From Prostheceraeus crozeri (Eukaryota > Platyhelminthes > Polycladida > Euryleptidae): a stretch of 64,000 nt of DNA. Position numbers and translations under genes: made by a program. The stretch spans positions 1 to 64,000 of the forward strand of contig CAJQUW010014290.1 of NCBI GenBank assembly GCA_907163375.1, given 5' to 3'. Numbering within the stretch: position 1 is the first letter of the stretch; each line of letters opens with the position of its first letter. The notes beneath the pieces were generated by a model. The model saw only the letters and a list, made by a program, of their open reading frames with translations. It did not search any database and was not told the DNA's origin. Shown one piece after another: positions 1-11,320 of this stretch.

Positions 1-2640
1 AATGAAATAATTATCGCATCGCTCTACTTTAAATTTGATGAATGATTTGCTGCAAGGTGTTATACATCCATATTTACAATTTTTCATTTTTTGCCTATAA
101 CTCTGTATGTACTCACATCATTAAGCAGTAATCACATTGGCTTTTATAGACTAATGTCAAACTAAAGTTCAGTTTCCCTATATCTGCATTTTCATGGATA
201 ACAAGAATAGTGTCCCTGATATAGATGGTCTAGATGCCCATGATTTGTTTTCTCAGTATGCTTATGCTTCCGAGAACAAAATTTAGGTTTGTTAACAGCA
301 AGACATCCTCAACATTTCTGATATTGATAATCCACAACGTCTTTTAACCATGCATTAAGGTGTACATGCAAGGGGAAAATACATATTGAAACACATAATC
401 TCCGAGGGTGGTAAGCAAACTACAAAGATTTGACCAGTTCGAAATTTTACAGTCCGGACCGGACGATCGATTCCGTTATATCGACGGCCGTTTACATGGT
501 GTCGTATCAATTGTTATGTGCTTGCGCTCGCTGAAAACGGATGCAATGACATTAGATTTCGTGGTGACAATGAATGTCATGTAAAATCGCATAATTAAAG
601 ACTCAAATGAGGCAAAGTGAAGGCCTTTAAAAAAGCATGACTTATCATGATAGAAATCATTTCACGCGCCTGCTAATGTAGGCCTAAATAAACAGCAAAA
701 ACAATTGTTTCACTCACGCCTGATTGCGCATTGAAGAGAATAAGTCATGCACATGTTAGTCAGTTTGATCAAACAGTGATCAAACGACATCACTTTCATC
801 AGGTGTAATTTATGCAATGCGCAGCAAATCAATCAGAAATACGGCCTGTGATAAAATGTGCTTTTTCTTCCACAGGATACTGCTGATTCAAAGTAGGCCA
901 AGAGGGTTATTCAAAAGTAGTGCTACAACTTTGAATAAATTTTCTATATCTACAGTGTATAATAGTCAAAACAACTGAACAAACATATTCGTATAGAAAG
1001 CATCAATGTTTCCTCATTTTAGTGTCATTGAGGTTGAAATACAACTTTAGTTTAATCTTTGTCACAAACACATATCATTTAACGAATGGCAAAGAAACAT
1101 AAAAGCCCACAATTTTTGGATTTCGTTAAATATTCAAGTAATAAACTGATTGCTAGCTAGCCAATTGGCGGAAGATCATCAAAGTAGAGGAAGGTAAGGA
1201 ATAGAGGAATAGGAAGTCTTTGAGCGAGCGCTGAGTTATGGAGGGAACGAATTCGTACCGGAAACACAAAACTGCACGTCTGCCGGATCAGACCTTTTGC
1301 CTTTCATAAATAGATTGAATTGAAAACCCCATGTATTTCCAATGAAGAAATTGTGACATGTTGATCATAAACACGAATTTATTAAGTTATTGACAGCAGA
1401 GTGAAGTCTGCAATATGGGCTCTATGATTTCCTAATGACTTTAAATCGCACAAACAGGACTACATAAAACTGCTTGATAGAAAAAAATGAGCACTTTTTC
1501 TACTTTTTCACTTCTCTTCACTTGACTGAGCTTAACATACAATAAACAGAATTCATAGATCAGTTTGAAATCACTTTATGAAATAAGAAATTACATTGTT
1601 GTCCAATTTGACCCTTGAAAGAATCATTCGTAATTAGGTTTGATGAAAGCGTTACAAAATGTTGGATTACTAATCTACTGTACATTGTCCACTGGTCATC
1701 AGTCAATGATTTCAGGAAAACTTCTGCTAATTGTCTTTGAAGACATTCACTGTCTCTCTATGACCCTTTGAACACCGCATGAGAATGTTCACACAGCCTA
1801 GATACTTATCTCGTGAGACAATGATACCTACTGTGACCGATTACTTGTCAATTGCTGATCAGATTGATTTGTATAATAAAAGCCATTGAATATGCTTCCT
1901 ATCCATCGTAGCCAGAGTCAATGGATACTTGTACAGCCACAGAGGTAGATTCTTTTGGGTGTGGGTTAGTCTAGAGCGGATATATTCCTATCCTAGTCAT
2001 TGCATGAAATGATAGCAAGCGAGAGATATTGACATAGATATTCGTCTCTTTTTGGCTTGTGTGATTGGCCAAGCGCGCGCATTGCAGAAGTAGCTGTTAT
2101 CATAGAACCCACAGGCTTTAAAGGTCAGATGGTAGGCAGGCCTGCCAAGTGAAAGTAGTATCTTTATTTCAATTTCTCTTAGTGATGAATTCGTCAAATG
2201 GAAATATCATTCACACCACTCGACACTTTACGATCTAAATTTACCGACTGTGTACGTTTAATGTGATGTTAATGCTCTAGTTCATCAGAATTCAGACTTG
2301 AATTTGCATTACGTTCAATAGAGAATTGATCTTCTTGCCCATCCAGACTGGTTCTGGCTGTGACCGAAGAAAGTCATCTCTACACCCAAACACGCAGACA
2401 TGGCAATTTATCTGTGGGTACTGCAGATTGGTTTGAAATCCATTCTTCGAATTGCCGCTATGCAAAGACATCGTAGTCGAAAAATGCTGTAGTCTAGATG
2501 AAGGAGAAATGATTTCGTAGCAAAACATGGCGTTTGTAAGAAATGGCTACTCAAATGCATGACCTAACTTGGAACTGTCATATTGAATACATCACAAAGA
2601 AAGAAAATCAACGCTTTCATTGTCTACGCAGATTAAAGTT
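1..2640. other. No gene recognised
   Basis: AT-rich sequence. The open frames are short, lack domain motifs and look like chance. I see no terminal repeats, satellites or RNA genes. Confidence 0.5.
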
Positions 2641-2965
2641 TAATGTTAACAAAACTGAGCTGCATTTACTTGCAGGTCCATTTTAGAATATAGTTGTCCA
2701 TGCATTGTTGGCTTAAATCACCCTTTGTCTCAACAATTATCAAGAATGCTCATCGCCTCATTTTTATGACAAATGTGAGGCACTGTCACTGTTGAAGCTG
2801 CGAAATTACTATTCGACGGTATGAACTTAGCAAGCGTCAATTTTTTATGTGCAGCATATGAGGCCGGATATTGTACCGGATCTTATACCCCAATCCTTGC
2901 AAATTTAGGGAAGTTCTTTGTTAATGCTTTCATCTATCGTGAATAAATCATAATGTTCGCTGCTT
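2640..2965 (+). pseudogene. LINE reverse-transcriptase C-terminal scrap
   Basis: Translating this stretch gives, in shifting frames, the word SILEYSCP followed by LSRMLIAS/KNAHRLI-like words and then KLRNYYS-like words. That order (a leucine/tyrosine patch, a 'ri.k.ahr.i' segment, then 'L..RR/YY') is typical of the region after the reverse transcriptase in CR1/L2/Jockey-type non-LTR retrotransposons. A better preserved relative lies at 27.7-28.3 kb. There is no continuous frame, so this is an old, 5'-truncated and decayed fragment. Family assignment rests on pattern only. Confidence 0.35.
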
Positions 2966-4390
2966 ATCAACTCGAATTTTACTTTTTGCTTCATTGTATT
3001 CTATACATACTGTGAGCTTTTTTGTATCCAAATGGAAACTGAAATGTAAATTTATGATTATCATTTCTTAAAATAAATGCTAATTTCATCTTGTCTTATT
3101 TGAAACACAACAAGAAAACTGTGCTTCATGATCTGTGTATTTGATTTCGAAAGATTTCATATTTGCAATCTCGCCATTTTCATCATTGCGTTTTAGGTGC
3201 TCATCAAGTACTTTAGTGCTAAATAATTTATTTATAAGTTGTTCAATAAAACAACCAGATATAAAAATTTAAAATTTAATGGGCTGGGAGGTCCAGTCGA
3301 AAGGTGGTCCATTTGTCCAAGAACGAGGGTTACACTTTCACTGAATAACTTAGGTGTATAAACAGAATGCGATCAAGTCAGGCCAATGCTCTTATGAAGA
3401 GTTTAAGTGATGGCACAATGAATGGTGCAGAACAATGCGTTTGTCACAACGGTATATTTTGCCGGTAGAATTAGATTACGTTTTAATGTTCATAACTACA
3501 AATACTGCACGCCCAATACATGTACTTTAACATTCTTATGAGCTCAGCTGTGAGGTCTATCCCACACCTGTCGAATGCTCTTCGATGCTCATTTATAAAA
3601 GAGCATGTAGAGGATGTTATTGTTTATACTTTGTTTCTCCTATTACATGTCGGTTTTTCAGCGGAAGCTGCATCACATGGCCATAATTTGGCACAAATTA
3701 AAGATGTTTGAGGCTGAAATCGTTGCCCTTGACATCTGCTCTCTAGACACTTAATGCTTCACAATACGTTCATACGCCCGCCCATCATTGCCTCAATCTG
3801 CGTAAAGCAGAATTAATTAAAAGGTAAAGCAGATCACTAACGGTGTACACTGCATAAGTAGAAACTCCATCAAATGGCAAAAAGCCTAACGTGAAACAGG
3901 TATCTATAGTAGATGCTTGCATGTTAAAAGCAAGAGATCAAAAATGCAAATTTCTGATGAACGTTACATAGTCATCTGCCCGTTTTAATTTTCATTAATC
4001 TTCATTTTCTGTCCCAGGAATCTGGCAGATCGTCTTATCGTCTTTTGGTTTTTATACAAAGTATCTAACTAATACAACTCTTCTTTGAAGAATGAGGAAT
4101 TGTGAAATAATTGGTAGTAGATCGATTATCAATTGATAAATGTAAAATTCAATAATGATGCAATCAGATGTCCATCAACTACAGTTAACTAACTTCAATT
4201 ATTCTGAATAAGAGCCATTTTCAAAATAGTAAAAGTGATTTTCATATTGTTTATTAAAGTGTCCTTTAATCACAGTGTGTTCGCGCATTTTCTACAATTG
4301 CCCTCATTTCTTTTGAGACAATGCCTATTAGGGTCTTTATGCGCAGCTTACTTTTACTGAAGACTGCGCAAAAACCCCTTAACTCTTCAT
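2966..4390. other. No gene recognised
   Basis: AT-rich sequence with only short frames. No terminal repeats or recognisable protein motifs were seen. Confidence 0.4.
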
Positions 4391-4399
4391 CAGGACATT

Positions 4400-5130
4400 T
4401 GGGTCAACAAATTCTTGGATATCGAACCATTCTAAAAGGCAGAAGATCATGAGGACTGAAATAGGAGGACACTTCACAACAGAACTTTTCGATAGTGAAA
4501 TGGAGTCCAGAGTTTGGACATCATAGTGTCGAGTTTTCAAGGCAATGGGTATCCGAAGAAGCTAATTGGGAATAATGTGAGGAGAGAACTACGAGAAGAC
4601 AATTGAAGACATAGTGGCAATGGCAGATTATTTTTGACTTTGCCTTATTCGAGAGAAATAGGGAGGTCACTAAGACAGGCAGACCTGAACCAGTTCATAT
4701 TAATCAATGTCAAGTCCAACACATTGACAACTATTCTGTAACATACACTGGCACAGAGAGCGTGTATATGGTGGTGAGAATTGTGTGGTCTGTCAAAGTG
4801 CATCAAACCATGATATCTACAACTTTAAATTCTGCTTCTACGAAATATAATGCGAACTTTGTTTGGCAACGTTCGTCGGTGAAGCTAAGAGATCAGGTCA
4901 AGATTAGAAGAGCAGTTGTCACCATCGAATTCATTAGTACTGCATAGACATCTCATTTCACATTGCAACGATGCGACATTCGACGCAATTTTATGGAATA
5001 TTATTCATCGTGGACTGCAGAACACCCAAATAAAGCAATAGCTTGAAGAACGAGTGATCCACTCCAAAAAGCCTTTTATAAGTGGCCAACATTCAGTGCA
5101 TTGCCTCTTGACAAGGTCAACGGCGAAATA
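4400..5130 (+). mobile_element. Penelope-like element remnant (linker and GIY-YIG end)
   Basis: A badly decayed C-terminal end of a Penelope-like retroelement. Near 4540-4580 the frame reads FQGNGYPKKLI, matching the conserved NGYP motif between reverse transcriptase and endonuclease. Near 4840-4990 another frame reads CELCLATFVGEAKRSGQD and then a stretch with spaced histidines (SCHHRIH, SFHIATMRH). These match the C-x2-C, 'YVGeTkR' and downstream His pattern of the GIY-YIG endonuclease. The reading changes frame and has stops. It is only distantly similar to the element at 14.4-18.0 kb, so it is a different lineage or much older. Confidence 0.5.
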
Positions 5131-5489
5131 TTGAATATTCAATTTTGATTTTATTACAGTATAAATCGTTCGACGAAGGCTATTTTTCTTTTCATGACAA
5201 TTGTACGTTCTGCACCGCCAACTATCTACATTTCTTTATCAGTTTAAAAACACTTGTGAATGTATTCTTGTTAGGTATTTGTTTGTTAGGGCAAGAATTA
5301 TGACTCTAGACTTAGCACTTTTCTAAATTTCAATCTGCTTCCCATTGGATTTACATGTATTTTTATTTGGTCCCTGACAACTGGAATTAATAAGAACGGT
5401 AGATGCCAAAATTCTTACGTTATGAATTGTTTTGAGACAAGTCTTTACATTAAAGAAGTCTGCTCGGGTTGTACGATACTATGACTTTC

Positions 5490-6640
5490 CCCCATCTGAG
5501 TCACATCAAGCATAATACAGTATAACGATATTTTGCGTGGAAAACGTCTCTATTCTAATGGTTACTTGTTAAATAAGAATATTTCTGTTGTTAATAAGAC
5601 GAAGTGTTGGTCTAATGGTTATCCCACAGAATTAGACCGGTCGTCATTTCTTCCGTTTGACTAGAAGGGAAATTGGAACATATAACGTAAATGAAATGGC
5701 ACAATCTCCTGACTAAATACCATAGAAATCGAACAATGAGCAGCCAGTTCAACATCAAACACTCCAAATTGTGCAAAGTTTCAGTGACTGTTATCAACCG
5801 GATCACACAGCAAAGAGACACAGCCGATGTCAAGTTCTACAGAGTTTGTGAACGTTTTTTCATGCGTCTGCTAACTTTTTAAAGAATGATCGGAGGAACC
5901 TACATTATCGAGAAAACTTTTGCGCAATGATCTGCATTCTTCGAATCTGAAGGAGTCGTTGCGATCGGAGCATTTTGAAGGAATTCAGAGAAATCCGGAA
6001 GCGACGCACGACTATTTTTCCTATCTCTGTAAGGTATTAAGAAATTCTTTTTGCCCACTTATTAAGTTCCTGCATGTGCCATCTGTTTGAATCAGTTTGC
6101 ACTTCTAGCAAAGTGATACGATTAAACAATCTAATTCTGTGGTTTATCCTGTTAATTATGTTGAATCTGTTTGTGATAAAGTTTTCAGTCTTTACGACAA
6201 AAGTTCGAAAGAAGATATTAAGAATAAGTTTGTAAAATCGCTTCCTTTTGTTAGTGACATGAACTGTAGACAAATGAATACTTTCCTTCGTAGAACTGGC
6301 TTGTCTGAAGATATCAAATTTGTTTGCTCGTTCCCTGAAATCAATTCTACGCCAACCGCAAGCTGTCAGACGCTGCTATGAACCTAATTGCCAATTTTTT
6401 AAAACGTGTTTCAAATCAAATATCTCATTGTCATTAAGAATGCTTATCATTTAAAGTGCAATTTATGTAATGAGCAGTAGACCTACCTGGTGAAACTAAA
6501 CATCAGATTCGCTCGAGTCTCAAAGAACATTGCTCTCGTTGTTCCTCTACTGTGTACCGCCATCATATGATGAACCATGATCATGTTTCTATTTTAATTG
6601 TCCGTGGTCTGTTTTAAATTGAATTGAATTGATCACGATT
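5490..6640 (+). mobile_element. Penelope-like remnant split by an hAT MITE
   Basis: The left part ends with KTKCWSNGYP at about 5600-5624. After the 517-bp MITE the reading resumes as PVNYVESVCDK, LPFVSDMNCRQMNTFLRRTG and then, with frame changes, an endonuclease-like tail (KNAYHLKCNLC, then GETKHQIRSSLKEH, then HHMMNHDH). This is the usual C-terminal order of Penelope-like elements: NGYP motif, 'lPfvs' linker, C-x2-C, 'GeT.r.l..RlkEH', His-rich end. The insertion lies exactly in the NGYP codons. The longest intact frame after the insertion is 6139-6381. No reverse-transcriptase core is visible. Confidence 0.55.
5625..6141. mobile_element. hAT-type MITE, copy 1
   Basis: A 517-bp element with terminal inverted repeats CACAGAATTAGA / TCTAATTCTGTG. 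The flanking 8-bp duplication is GGTTATCC on the left and GTTTATCC on the right (7 of 8). The 8-bp length points to the hAT superfamily. No coding capacity is evident. About 80 percent similar copies lie at 35212-35733 (same strand) and, for the 3' half, at 43215-43784 (opposite strand). Confidence 0.8.
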
Positions 6641-7007
6641 TATTTTAAAAAAGAAGCATTATAGCAAAAATGCAAGGGTACTGTACGAAAAGTAAAATAA
6701 TATATACGCGTATAAGAATGATAAAAAATTAGTCTGTCATAAAAAAACTTCTGCGTTGATAATTTAAAAGCACATTTTACATTCTAGCATTCCCAATGAC
6801 CATGTTAGGAAAAGGGTAAAATCAAATGGACTGTATCGTCTCACTCCTTCTATAAATATACCATATTGATGCAATGCCTTGCCAAATGCTTTGCAATGCT
6901 TGTTCCATGCTCTTGACAAAGATTATATCGAAACGTCAATCCTACCTTGTCTGTATCTATAAGCAATTCATTTTCTCTCTTACTTAACCCTGTCACCACT
7001 GGGGGTG

Positions 7008-8273
7008 GCTAGGATATTGAAATTTTCTTTCAGCAGCATTGTCTTAGAATATGGGTAAAATTATAAAAATATGAAAAAGCTCTAAGTTGCAAAATTTGAA
7101 TTTTTATTGGCCAATATTTCGGTTTCACAACCAGCATCAGGGTCAGATAGCATTACAAAGAAAGCATTACAGAGAAGGTAAAGGAGATTCAAAATTTAAG
7201 TGTGTAATGCAATTATTAGAGGAATCAAGATATGCACATTTATGATATAATGTTCATAGAAATAAAAAGTCACGTAACACCTCCGTCTCCTCCCTTGAGA
7301 TCATTACAGGACACAGAGATCTAATAAAGATGGCCTCCTTTAGTCAAAGATTTGCAGTGTCAACGTCTTTGGCTAGTATTTTTGTGCTCACTGAGTTGTT
7401 TTGGCAGAGTTGTAGATGTTTGTATACTGATGACTCAGGACGGGTAAGATGTTCTTTCACTCTGATATGTAGAGGTCTTATTAAGCTTCCGATATATGTG
7501 GCAAAGCATTTTGTGCACTGGAGTTGGTAAACATTGTTTTCTTTTGACAACTGACGCTGTTGAGAGGACAACTGCTGAGACTGCAGATGTTCGATTCATT
7601 CCTGTTTTGAAGTGCGTGACGTAATGTTGTTGTTCTATGAGCTATTCTGACATTGGTTCCTTCTCGTCTGAAGATACGCTTTATTCTTCTATCAGCACGA
7701 TCTGATAAGTACGGCAACTTGAGGCAGCTACATATAGTCTTTGTTGGTTTTTTCATTCTATTTCTTCGTTTCCTTTGTTTAGATTGGTTGATAAATGCAG
7801 ACGGATATTCGTGGTTTCTGAGGATCCTGTCAAACTCTTGTTGTTCAAGTGATTTGTTTTCTGTGTTTGCACATCTGTCATCAATTCTCGCTCTTTCATT
7901 TGTAATTATTGCAAGTTTTGTTTGTTTTAGCATGTGTAATCTGTGATGAATGAATATGTTTTTCTTAGCAGGTTTCTTGTAGAAACGAAATTAAGGTTGT
8001 TCATTTGTTTTTATTTTCACCGTAAAATCCAGAAGACTAAGTGTTTGGTGAACATTCTATTTCTATGAACATTATATCATAAATGTGCATATCTTGATTC
8101 CTCTACTAATTGCATTACACACTTAAATTTTGAATCTCCTTTACCTTCTCTGTAATGCTTTCTTTGTAATGCTATCTGACCCTGATGCTGGTTGTGAAAC
8201 CGAAATATTGGCCAATAAAAATTCAAATTTTGCAACTTAGAGCTTTTCATACTTTTATAATTTTACCCATATT
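7008..8273. mobile_element. Penelope-like insertion with inverted 3' ends
   Basis: A minus-strand 5'-truncated Penelope-like element (endonuclease end plus 3' untranslated region) joined to a second, very short copy in opposite orientation. The shared 3' region forms inverted arms of about 218 bp (7046-7263 and 8058-8275), ending AGAATATGGG / CCCATATTCT. A 9-bp direct repeat CTGGGGGTG brackets the insertion (6999-7007 and 8274-8282). The left arm has an extra 38-bp tail (7008-7045) that the right arm lacks. Removing the insertion restores a piggyBac terminus that aligns with the host element's other end, which supports these boundaries. Confidence 0.75.
7344..7933 (-). pseudogene. Penelope-like linker and GIY-YIG endonuclease
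   Basis: Two overlapping minus-strand frames. Frame 7481-7933 reads LRNHEYPSAFI (a diverged NGYP region), then KLPYLSDRADRRIKRIFRRE and TLRHAL, the linker after the reverse transcriptase. Frame 7344-7571 reads NVYQLQCTKC, FATYIGSLIRPLHIRVKEH and VYKHL. This is the GIY-YIG nuclease core with its C-x2-C pair, YIG, catalytic-type Arg and downstream His. A frame change separates the halves and the reverse transcriptase is absent, so it is a 5'-truncated remnant. In the family the endonuclease nicks target DNA for target-primed reverse transcription. Confidence 0.75.
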
Positions 8274-8864
8274 CTGGGGGTGCGTTTTTCGCCCTCCCCT
8301 GGCGAATTTTTTTGAATATCGCTTACACCATACAAGTTATGGCCACCACATTTCTAGGAGCTTACTTTCTACGTATTGTGCAACTTTTGACAGCAGGAAA
8401 ATATATTTAGCACAATACTTTTCACTTTTGAGATCTGTTCAGAAATTTGAATGTTTCGAATATTTTGCCTGATTTCGGCGTATTCACTTCTGATGCATAT
8501 TGCGGTATCAATTCTTGATGAAATAAGATGAGATAACATAAAATAATTCTTCCTATCAATATAAAAATATTCACAAGTACAATTTTCTTGAATTTGGAAT
8601 TATCTGCTTATCATGTAAGCATGTTTCAAATGGTGATCTAACAGAAATTTGTTAAAAATTTGCTTTTTTTGATCTTTGACCTACACCTCAGTCCACGGAT
8701 GACCTTAATAATGAAAATAAAAATAATGCTGTTTTACTGAATCTCCTTTCGATTGATGTGTGGTTTGGCAAAATTGTTATAATAGCTTGGGAGATCAGTA
8801 GGGGGCGAAATCCTCCCCCCAGTGGGGCGCGCTCTAAAAAATACCGCAGTGGGGCGAGGGTTAA

Positions 8865-11318
8865 CATTGATATCTATATGCTTGCTCCGTCCATCAGTCC
8901 TTTTGAATTGTAGCCATCACGTGTGTCAATGTTGATTTTATAGAAGTAAATAAAAAGCCGCTCTTAGCTCTCAGCTCTCAGCGAAGTGTGATAACACCTT
9001 AGTAGTGATCTGACCCCAAAGAATGAAGTGACTTTATCTGCTATTCATATTTTGAAGCATATTTCTACATGTACAGTGATTGAACGAACCTGTGATCAGC
9101 TATCAACATAAAATTAGGGAATTGAATAAACAGCATTATAAGCCGGATTGTTCATCAACATCCTAAATCAACCCATAAGTGACGAGTGGCAGCTATTTCT
9201 ACCCAAACCGCATTTTTGGGACAAAGTTGCGAAGAAAAGAAAGTCCCAGGGCGACGAAACAAGTAGCCAAATCGAAGAGGAGATCAACATGGTTCTAATG
9301 GTACCACAGCCGACTTCGCACGATGCCAAGAACGCCCGAAAATTGCATTTGAAAAAAATTGATATAAAACCTTTTTTGTCTACTTTTTCCATACCTTTTT
9401 TCAAACTAAACATTTTTGAATGATGCGCTCGTCATTAGTCGGTTAAGGTAAATGTCAAATGCACCAGTAAGTAACTTTGTGTGAAACTTGAATATCACCT
9501 TCGGAGCGATTTTTTCTGTCTGTTATTTTCTTTTTTTAAGGCCTTTATGACCGGCTATTCATAATCGATTATTAAATTTGCCATTACTCTTAATATTTGC
9601 TGTTATTTCCATGTGAGAGGAGGTAACGTACCTTAGATTCGTATGATATTCCAGTGTTTTAGTTGCTCAAGAGTATTTCTTCCTCGCGTTTGTGTAGCCA
9701 AATGCACAAATTTACACAGCACTCGTTTCAACGGTGTCATTCCTTATAAGGCTTCTATTAGCCGATCTCGCATTGGGCCGAAACAAGGGCGTTGGAGCTT
9801 TACACAATAGCAAAAGTTGCGCTTAGCAGAAGGGCAGAGTTCGGAAAACAATAAATGTCAAATTGTTTGAACATTGCTTGCTAATGATTTCTAGTGACGC
9901 GCATTTATGAATGAAACATGGATTACTGATGAAGTGAATACTTCCGTTCAAGATATGAACGCAACAGTGCTAAAATCGGCACCGGCAAGTGTTTCTGTTT
10001 GACCTACATTTTAATAAAGTCCATGAAAAATATTTGTGAAATTGATGAAGTTGTGGAACCAGAACCTGTTTCTGCAGAGACGGACGCCGAAAATAGACTT
10101 TCTCATGGTGGTGAAGCGACCTTTACGTCCGTTTGGCTGTCGTAAACAGACTCGATTGAAAGACTCCATGCAATTCCAATGGAGAAACTGTGCCGTATTG
10201 GTCATAAAAGCAATCTTTTTACAAATACATGGCACTATTTCTCCACTGGAAATGCACGAGGTCTTTCAAGTGCATGATTAATGACATGATGATAAATATC
10301 AATATCATAGAAAATTGTCTTCATGATTAATATAGAGAGGCCGAAACTCAAGGCATCAATGCCATACATGTTTCCCAAAAAATACAGATGATATTGCTTC
10401 GCACAGAAGCTCCAAGAGTCCAAGCAATCTTGAAAGCACAGTAAACGAGCGCTGTGCGCTGGTTGCACCTGCTCGCACAGATGCACTGGACATGATCGCC
10501 AGTGCACCGAAAATTTTAAATGTTACACTGCATGAAGCACCTATTAAAGTACAAGTCGAAACATAGCTTTTTTGCGCTAGTATCAATACTTCGTAGTTAC
10601 TCCGTTTACATGTTAGAAATAGTTGTTTACTTATGCTTTGATTCACTTGTCTGACGATGATATACATATATGAGTGTAGATCGAAAGATATCACCAAAAG
10701 AGAAATAATAATTTTGAACTGAACATTAGCTTACTTGGTTCTTTTCACAACATACTTTCAAATATCATCACATCGCACAGGACCGAGCCAATCCGAAATC
10801 TAATTATCACAAAAGATGCCTGAAACGTGTATTCGGCTGTGGACGTGCGCATACACATGCGCACATGCATATGTCAGTTCAGGCATTTTTGGATTTGGTT
10901 CAGTTTTGTTCGCCATGATGAGAAAGGATTTGAATTTCGACATTGGAAATAATACCGCGACCATAGAGGAAGAATGATTTTGAGCGAACTGCAAATGTCC
11001 TTGAATGGCTGGCCGATGAATCATCGAACCCCATTACATGTACATATATAAGCACACATGCCATCAAACAAATGCATCAACCGCTATGTCAATCATCTTT
11101 GCGTTAAAGAGAAGATGCGCAATTTATGGAGTAAATGACACAACGACCAACAACAACAGCAATGAGGTCATCATCAAATGACACCACATAAAATCATTCA
11201 GGCATTTTCATTACAATGTCAAAAATGATCGGACGTCTTCAGTGCGTGTGATCTCATTCAGTATCCTGAATTAATGACGGTCGCCAGACAAAATGTGTCA
11301 TGCAATGTTTTGGACAAA
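8865..11318. other. No gene recognised
   Basis: Contains a 91-codon plus-strand frame (9148-9423) with a lysine-rich middle (AKKRKSQGDE) and no domain I recognise. Other frames look like chance. No terminal repeats or RNA genes were identified. Confidence 0.4.
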
Positions 11319-11320
11319 TA

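Larger units (their letters stand above)
6988..8860. mobile_element. piggyBac-like non-autonomous element
   Basis: Bounded by TTAA at 6984-6987 and 8861-8864. The ends start CCCTGTCACCACTGGGGGT on the left and, read inward from the right, CCCTCGCCCCACTGCGGTA. TTAA duplications plus CCC..GGG termini are the signature of the piggyBac superfamily. No transposase remains. About 1.27 kb of the interior is a later Penelope-like insertion (7008-8273), so the element itself was about 0.6 kb. Confidence 0.7.
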
